A stretch of DNA of 9,184 nt from Alphaproteobacteria bacterium (GTDB taxonomy: Bacteria > Pseudomonadota > Alphaproteobacteria > Rhodobacterales > Rhodobacteraceae). Location of the stretch: contig JAUHZL010000084.1 of NCBI GenBank assembly GCA_030425945.1, forward strand, positions 1-9,184. The letters run 5' to 3'. Each line of letters starts with the position of its first letter. The first letter of the stretch is position 1. A model generated the notes under the pieces. It saw only the letters and a list, made by a program, of their open reading frames with translations. It did no database searches and had not been told where the DNA came from. The translations under genes were made by a program, and so were the position numbers. Of the stretch, positions 5,198-9,184 are shown piece by piece.

Positions 5198-6718
5198 TTA
5201 CCCCGTTTCCGGGGCCTGTAGCCGGGCGCGCAGGTCGGTCTTCAGGACCTTGCCGTAATTGTTCTTCGGCAGGTCCGGCACCGCGACATAGGCCTTGGGT
5301 CGCTTGAACCGCGCGATCTCGGCCCGGCAGAGGGCGTCGAGCGCCGCCTCGTCCAGCGCCGTGCCGGGGCGGGTCACGACGAAGGCGACCACTTCCTCGC
5401 CCCAGTCGGGGTGCGGGCGGCCCACCACCAAGACCTCTGCCACGTCCGGGTGGGTCAGCAACACCTCCTCGACCTCGCGCGGGTAGATGTTCGAGCCGCC
5501 CGAGATGATGACATCCTTCGAGCGGTCGACCAGCGTCAGGTAGCCATCCGTCGACAGCCGCCCGACATCGCCGGTCATCAGCCAGCCGTCGCGCAGGGTT
5601 TTGGCGGTCGCCTCCGGGTTCTCCCAGTAGCCGGGCATGACCGGCAGGCCGCGCACGGCGATCTCGCCCGGCGTGTCCGGCGGCACGGGGCGCAGGGCCG
5701 GATCCACCACCGCCACCTCGACCACGGACTGCGCCCGTCCGACCGAGCCGAGGCGGTCGCGCCAGTCCGGATGCGTGCGGTCCGCGACCTCGTCGCGCGA
5801 CAGGGCGGTGATCGCCATCGGGCATTCGCCCTGCCCGTAGATCTGCACGAAGCGGGGACCGAACCAGTCCACCGCCTCGGTGATGTCGGCGAGGTACATC
5901 GGCCCGCCGCCATAGACGACGGTGCGGATGCCGTCCCCCCGCCGTCCGCTGGCGGTCGCGGCATCGGTCAGCCGCCGCAGCATCGTCGGCGCGAGGAACA
6001 TCGACACCGGCCCGCAGGCCTCGGCAAGGTCCAGCACCTCGGCCGGATCGAAGCCGCCCGACACGGGAACCACATGCCGCGCGCCCATCCGGACGTGGAT
6101 CGGGGCGTAGATGCCGGCGCCGTGCGTCATCGGCGCGGCGTAGAGCGCGGCGTCCCCGGCCGAGACCGTGTCCACGTCCACCGGGTAGGCCAGCGAGGTC
6201 GCCATCAGCATGCCGTGGGTGATCCGCACGCCTTTCGGCCGCCCGGTCGTCCCGGAAGTGTAGAAAAGCCACGCCAGATCCCCGCCGTCGCGGGGTTCCG
6301 GTGCCATCGGCGGTCCCTGCATCAGGGCGGCGAAAGCAGCCGAGCCCATGTCGATCTGCGGCACGGCGGACAAGGTCCCGAGGGTCACCCCGGCCTCGCC
6401 CGAGACGAAGACCAGCCGCGCGCCCGCGTTCTGAAGGATCCACGTGGCCTCCTTCGGGTGCAGCTTGGCATTGATCGGCACCGCGGCCGCCCCGGCGATC
6501 CAGATGCCGTAGAGCGCGATCAGGTAGTCGGGCCGGTTCGGCGTGAAGAGCGCAACCCGGTCGCCGGGCCGGATGCCCTGCGCGGCCAGCCGGGCGGCGA
6601 GGCCCGCGGCGCGATCCCGGAAGGCCGCGTAGTCGGCCACGCAGTCGCGGCCGTGAAACAGGGCCGGGCGGTCGCCGCCGGTTGCGGCCGTCCGGATCAG
6701 CCATTCGGCCATGTTCAT
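5198..6718 (-). CDS. AMP-forming acyl-CoA synthetase (ANL superfamily)
   Basis: A 506-residue cytoplasmic ligase that activates a carboxylic acid with ATP to an acyl-adenylate and passes it to CoA. Motifs run in order. The P-loop-like YTSGTTGRPKG is at 153-163. YGGGP is at 269-273. The A5 motif reads YGQGE (294-298) instead of the commoner YGxTE. GDVGRL (383-388) carries D384. DRSKDVIISGG (398-408) is the hinge, with D398. IYPREVEEVL (411-420) follows, and PKNNYGKVLK carries the catalytic lysine K490. The length and soluble N terminus fit a medium-chain, aromatic or branched acyl-CoA ligase; the substrate is not identifiable. The start MNM at 6718 is chosen over M3 because GAGGAG (6729-6734) lies 10 bases from it. 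It sits 33 bases after the adaptor gene on the same strand, so it is probably the last gene of the export operon. Confidence 0.93.
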   Translation of the reverse strand: MNMAEWLIRTAATGGDRPALFHGRDCVADYAAFRDRAAGLAARLAAQGIRPGDRVALFTPNRPDYLIALYGIWIAGAAAVPINAKLHPKEATWILQNAGARLVFVSGEAGVTLGTLSAVPQIDMGSAAFAALMQGPPMAPEPRDGGDLAWLFYTSGTTGRPKGVRITHGMLMATSLAYPVDVDTVSAGDAALYAAPMTHGAGIYAPIHVRMGARHVVPVSGGFDPAEVLDLAEACGPVSMFLAPTMLRRLTDAATASGRRGDGIRTVVYGGGPMYLADITEAVDWFGPRFVQIYGQGECPMAITALSRDEVADRTHPDWRDRLGSVGRAQSVVEVAVVDPALRPVPPDTPGEIAVRGLPVMPGYWENPEATAKTLRDGWLMTGDVGRLSTDGYLTLVDRSKDVIISGGSNIYPREVEEVLLTHPDVAEVLVVGRPHPDWGEEVVAFVVTRPGTALDEAALDALCRAEIARFKRPKAYVAVPDLPKNNYGKVLKTDLRARLQAPETG

Positions 6719-6751
6719 CCCGTGCGCGCTCCTCGTTCGCCCCTGTGTCGC

Positions 6752-7981
6752 TTACTCGATGTTGCGGACCGCGATGCGCTGCCCGTCTGCCAGCCCGGCC
6801 GGCGGATAGAGCACCACGGTGTCCCCGGAAGAAAGGCCGTCCTGCACCTCTGTCCAGACCCCGTCGCTGCGGCCGATCTCGACCCTGCGCTTTTCCGCGC
6901 GCCCGTCCACCATCCGGAACGCGGCCCAGCCGCCGCTTTCGCGGAAAAGGGCCGCTGCGGGCACACGCGTCGCGGACCCGTTTTCGTAGACCACGATCCG
7001 CGCCTCGACGCGGAACCCGTGTCCGAGGCCCGTGCGCGCCTCGCGCGGACCGTCGAAGGCGATGACGGCGGTCACGCGCTGCTCTTCCACGCCAAGGGCC
7101 GAGACCTTGGTGAAGCCGAACGGATCGATCCGGTCCACGTGGCCCGACAGGTCCTGCGGCCCGCCCCAGTTGGTGATGATGACGCGCGCGCCGGGCCGCA
7201 CCTGCACGGCATCCGTCGAGAGCAGGTCGACGACGACTTCGAGGTCGCCCTCGGTATCGCCGATCTCGAGGATCGGTGCCCCGGCGGGCAAGGTCGTCTC
7301 GGACTGCTGCACGACGCGCAGGACGCGGCCCGAGGCCGGGGCGGTGACCGGAATGGCCGGGTCCGCGCCGAGGCCGATGGCACTGGCGAGGCCCTGGTCC
7401 TCGAATCCGATCAACTGGGCGCGCGCGTTCTGCACTTCGGCCTCCCGCATGGCGATGGCGGCATGGGCGGTGTCGAGGGTCGCGTTGGCCGCCCGCTCGG
7501 CGCTGACGGCCCGGTCGAGCGCGGCCTGCGCCACGGTCCCGGTCTCGAACAGACGGCGGGTCCGGGTCAGGTCGGTCTCGGCCAGGTCGGCGTCGATCCG
7601 GGCCTTCTCGAGGTCGGCCTCGGCCACCTGCAGGGCGGCCTCGGCGGCGGCGACGGCGGCCTTGGCCTGTTCCCGGGTCCGCACGTCCAGCGCGGCGGGA
7701 TTGGTCGGCAGCATGCGCGCCACCACGGTCTCGCCCGCGACCACGGGGGTTCCCGGCTCGACCTCGACGCGCAGCAGCCGCCCCGCGATCGGGGTCGAGA
7801 CGACATAGGCGTCGCGGACGCGGGTCCGGGCGTCCTCGTCGATGGTGACGATCAGCGGACCGGTGCCGACCTCTCCGGGATCGACCAGCAAGGGGCGCGG
7901 CCAGAAGGCGGCGACGAGGGCAGCCCCCAGCAGCAGCGCCGCGAGGACGGTCAGAAGGGGGCGCGAGGCGCGACGGGCCAT
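6752..7981 (-). CDS. HlyD-family periplasmic adaptor (membrane fusion protein) of an ABC exporter
   Basis: A 409-residue adaptor that bridges an inner-membrane exporter to the outer membrane across the periplasm. After a basic start (MARRASRP), residues 9-26 form one hydrophobic anchor. VRDAYVVSTPIAGRLLRV (55-72) opens the first barrel/lipoyl half. Residues 99-192 are Ala/Glu/Lys/Arg-rich heptad sequence forming an alpha-helical hairpin, with its tip near 143-158 (LFETGTVAQAALDRA, the classic TolC-contact type). VTAPASGRVLRVV (212-224) is the second lipoyl half, followed by beta-barrel and membrane-proximal domains ending in ADGQRIAVRNIE. An upstream in-frame ATG at 8044 lies inside the permease gene. 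The ATG at 7981 fits better, because it precedes the membrane anchor, sits 4 bases after the permease stop and has GGGAG 7 bases upstream. DevB/MacA-like partners of FtsX-type permeases are the closest analogy. Confidence 0.93.
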   Translation of the reverse strand: MARRASRPLLTVLAALLLGAALVAAFWPRPLLVDPGEVGTGPLIVTIDEDARTRVRDAYVVSTPIAGRLLRVEVEPGTPVVAGETVVARMLPTNPAALDVRTREQAKAAVAAAEAALQVAEADLEKARIDADLAETDLTRTRRLFETGTVAQAALDRAVSAERAANATLDTAHAAIAMREAEVQNARAQLIGFEDQGLASAIGLGADPAIPVTAPASGRVLRVVQQSETTLPAGAPILEIGDTEGDLEVVVDLLSTDAVQVRPGARVIITNWGGPQDLSGHVDRIDPFGFTKVSALGVEEQRVTAVIAFDGPREARTGLGHGFRVEARIVVYENGSATRVPAAALFRESGGWAAFRMVDGRAEKRRVEIGRSDGVWTEVQDGLSSGDTVVLYPPAGLADGQRIAVRNIE

Positions 7982-7985
7982 GAGA

Positions 7986-9184
7986 CTACTCCCGTGTCTT
8001 GAGCGCGGATACGAGGTCGAGCCGCGCGAGATCGATCCGGACAAGAACGCCCGAAACGAGCGCGGGCATCACCACCGCCAGCGCCGCGAAGCCGAGGCTG
8101 GCGGGCGAGGGGGTGGCGGGGATCTGGTAGATGTCGGTCGAGAACCCGGCGGCGATCGCACTGGCCAGCAGCGCGCCGCCGAGCGCCCCCAGCGGCAGCG
8201 CCACCAGAACCACCAGCACGAGTTCGCCCAGCAGCACGAAGGCGGTTTCGCCCCCGGTGAAGCCGAGCACGCGCAGCGACGCCAGGTCCCGGGACCGTTC
8301 GGACAGCGCGATCCGGGCCGTGCTGTAGACGATCCCGAAGGCGATCACGGCGGCGAGGATCATCATCGAGTACCGCGTCGCCCCCGCGCCGCTGTCCAGC
8401 ATCGTCTGGAACGCGGCGCGGGCCTCGGCCTTGACCGAGACACCGGCGACGCCCGGGCGGTCCTTCAGCGCCGCCTGCACGCTCTCCGCCGACAGCGGAT
8501 CGACCCGCAGAAGCGCGCCGTTCACCTGGCCCGGCGTGCCGAGCGCGCGGTTGAGCGCCCCGATCTCCATGAACGCGGGCGCGCCCATCAGGGTGTCCGC
8601 AACCCCGGCGACCGGCACGCGCAGGGTCCGGCGGTCGCCGTCGAGCAGCGTCAGCGTCACCGTGTCCCCGGGGGCGGCGGTCAGGATGCGGGCGAGGGGG
8701 CGGGACAACAGGATGCCGCCCTCCGGCGGGTCGAGCGTTTCCATCCCCGTCCCGACGGCACGGTTCAAAACGGCGCCCTGCTCGAGCCCGGTGACCGCAC
8801 CGCGATAGCTTGCGCGCCCGACCTCGAACCGGACCGGGGCGGACCGCTGCGGCTCGACCGCCAGCACGCCGGGCAGGTGGGCAAGCTCGTAGAGCGCCTG
8901 CCCCGACACCGGCCGGGTAAAGCTGACCGCCATGTCGGACCGGTCGATGACCTCGAAATTCAGGACCACGGCACGGGTGAACCCGTCCATCACGGTCAGC
9001 ATCCCCCCGGCCAGCGCCATGCCCGCCGCGATCCCCGCGACCGAGGCGGCCATCCGCCCCGGCTGGCGCAGCACCCGGCGCAGGACCATGCGGGCGGGCT
9101 GGTCCAGCCACGCCATCAGCCGCGCGGCCCGGCCCGCCAGCCCGGAATAGTCCGCCGGGGCGGGAGGACGCATCGCCACGGCGG
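7986..9184 (-). CDS. ABC transporter permease with FtsX-like domain, 5' end missing
   Basis: Membrane subunit of a MacB/DevC/LolC-like ABC exporter. The frame is open through the right edge; the GTG at 9179 and ATG at 9173 are probably internal, because the first visible segment (RPPAP..Y, then LDQPARMVLRRVLRQPGR) looks like the linker before the second half of a long two-FtsX-domain permease. Counting from 9179, a transmembrane helix lies at about 43-64, a large periplasmic domain at about 65-265, and helices at about 270-288, 313-343 and 362-380. The cytoplasmic coupling segment ALSERSRDLASLRVLG (291-306) and the C-terminal LDLVSALKTRE are family hallmarks. The visible part is about 398 residues; full members of the two-domain type run near 800. 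The ATPase gene is expected farther right. The stop TAG at 7986 lies 4 bases before the adaptor start. What is exported is unknown. Confidence 0.9.
   Translation of the reverse strand, partial: AVAMRPPAPADYSGLAGRAARLMAWLDQPARMVLRRVLRQPGRMAASVAGIAAGMALAGGMLTVMDGFTRAVVLNFEVIDRSDMAVSFTRPVSGQALYELAHLPGVLAVEPQRSAPVRFEVGRASYRGAVTGLEQGAVLNRAVGTGMETLDPPEGGILLSRPLARILTAAPGDTVTLTLLDGDRRTLRVPVAGVADTLMGAPAFMEIGALNRALGTPGQVNGALLRVDPLSAESVQAALKDRPGVAGVSVKAEARAAFQTMLDSGAGATRYSMMILAAVIAFGIVYSTARIALSERSRDLASLRVLGFTGGETAFVLLGELVLVVLVALPLGALGGALLASAIAAGFSTDIYQIPATPSPASLGFAALAVVMPALVSGVLVRIDLARLDLVSALKTRE
7989..7993 (-). promoter_or_regulatory. Ribosome binding site fixing the adaptor start
   Basis: GGGAG on the minus strand lies within the last codons of the permease gene, 7 bases before the ATG at 7981. 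It supports that start over the upstream in-frame ATG at 8044 and indicates coupled translation of permease and adaptor. Confidence 0.6.

Noticed and set aside
5088..6704. 538-codon minus-strand frame overlapping the acyl-CoA synthetase
   Set aside because: It is a frame-shifted reading of the same gene; all ligase motifs are in the 506-codon frame ending at 5198.
5411..8002. 863-codon plus-strand open frame antisense to the acyl-CoA synthetase and adaptor
   Set aside because: Its translation is His/Arg/Gly-rich with no recognisable domain, whereas the minus strand encodes two proteins with full motif sets. This is a GC-rich shadow frame.
7982..8044. Upstream ATG start (8044) for the HlyD-like adaptor
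   Set aside because: It would add 21 polar residues before the membrane anchor and overlap the permease gene by about 60 bases. The ATG at 7981 has its own ribosome site and the expected N terminus.

Overview
This 9.2-kb window is GC-rich DNA (roughly two thirds G+C by eye) that is densely packed with genes. The long open antisense frames typical of high-GC genomes are present. A TRAP-type permease, Gfo/Idh/MocA and decarboxylating dehydrogenases, a lactonase-like hydrolase and frequent GTG/ATG starts behind GGAG-type ribosome sites suggest an alphaproteobacterium, plausibly of the Rhodobacterales. That assignment is inference; no rRNA or other marker gene is present. I recognise seven protein genes, two of them cut by the window edges. 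No tRNA, rRNA, IS element, CRISPR array or origin was seen, and no gene-free stretch exceeds 300 bases.

Left block (1-4228), probably uptake and breakdown of a small organic acid or sugar acid. It starts with the 3' part of a TRAP transporter large membrane subunit (+), ending in a perfect 9-bp hairpin with a TTCG loop. Convergent to it is a two-gene minus-strand operon: an isopropylmalate/tartrate-type decarboxylating dehydrogenase (3327-2257), then a Gfo/Idh/MocA oxidoreductase (2260-1253), joined by a 4-bp GTGA overlap. A 103-bp spacer rich in palindromes separates this operon from a divergent metallo-beta-lactamase-fold hydrolase of the N-acyl-homoserine-lactonase type (3431-4228, +). One reading is that the oxidoreductase makes a lactone, the hydrolase opens it and the decarboxylating dehydrogenase acts later, with the permease importing the substrate. 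The alternative is that the hydrolase is a quorum-quenching lactonase that merely shares the promoter region.

Middle (4233-5197): otsB, trehalose-6-phosphate phosphatase, on the minus strand. It converges on the hydrolase gene with only 4 bases between them. Its 185-bp upstream spacer holds two overlapping, mutually exclusive hairpins.

Right block (5198-9184, minus): an export operon read right to left. It contains an FtsX-domain ABC permease (5' end outside the window), a HlyD-like periplasmic adaptor starting 4 bases after it, and an AMP-forming acyl-CoA synthetase 33 bases further on. The ABC ATPase is expected beyond the right edge. The acyl-CoA ligase suggests that the exported or processed compound is acyl or lipid in nature, but the substrate cannot be read from the sequence.
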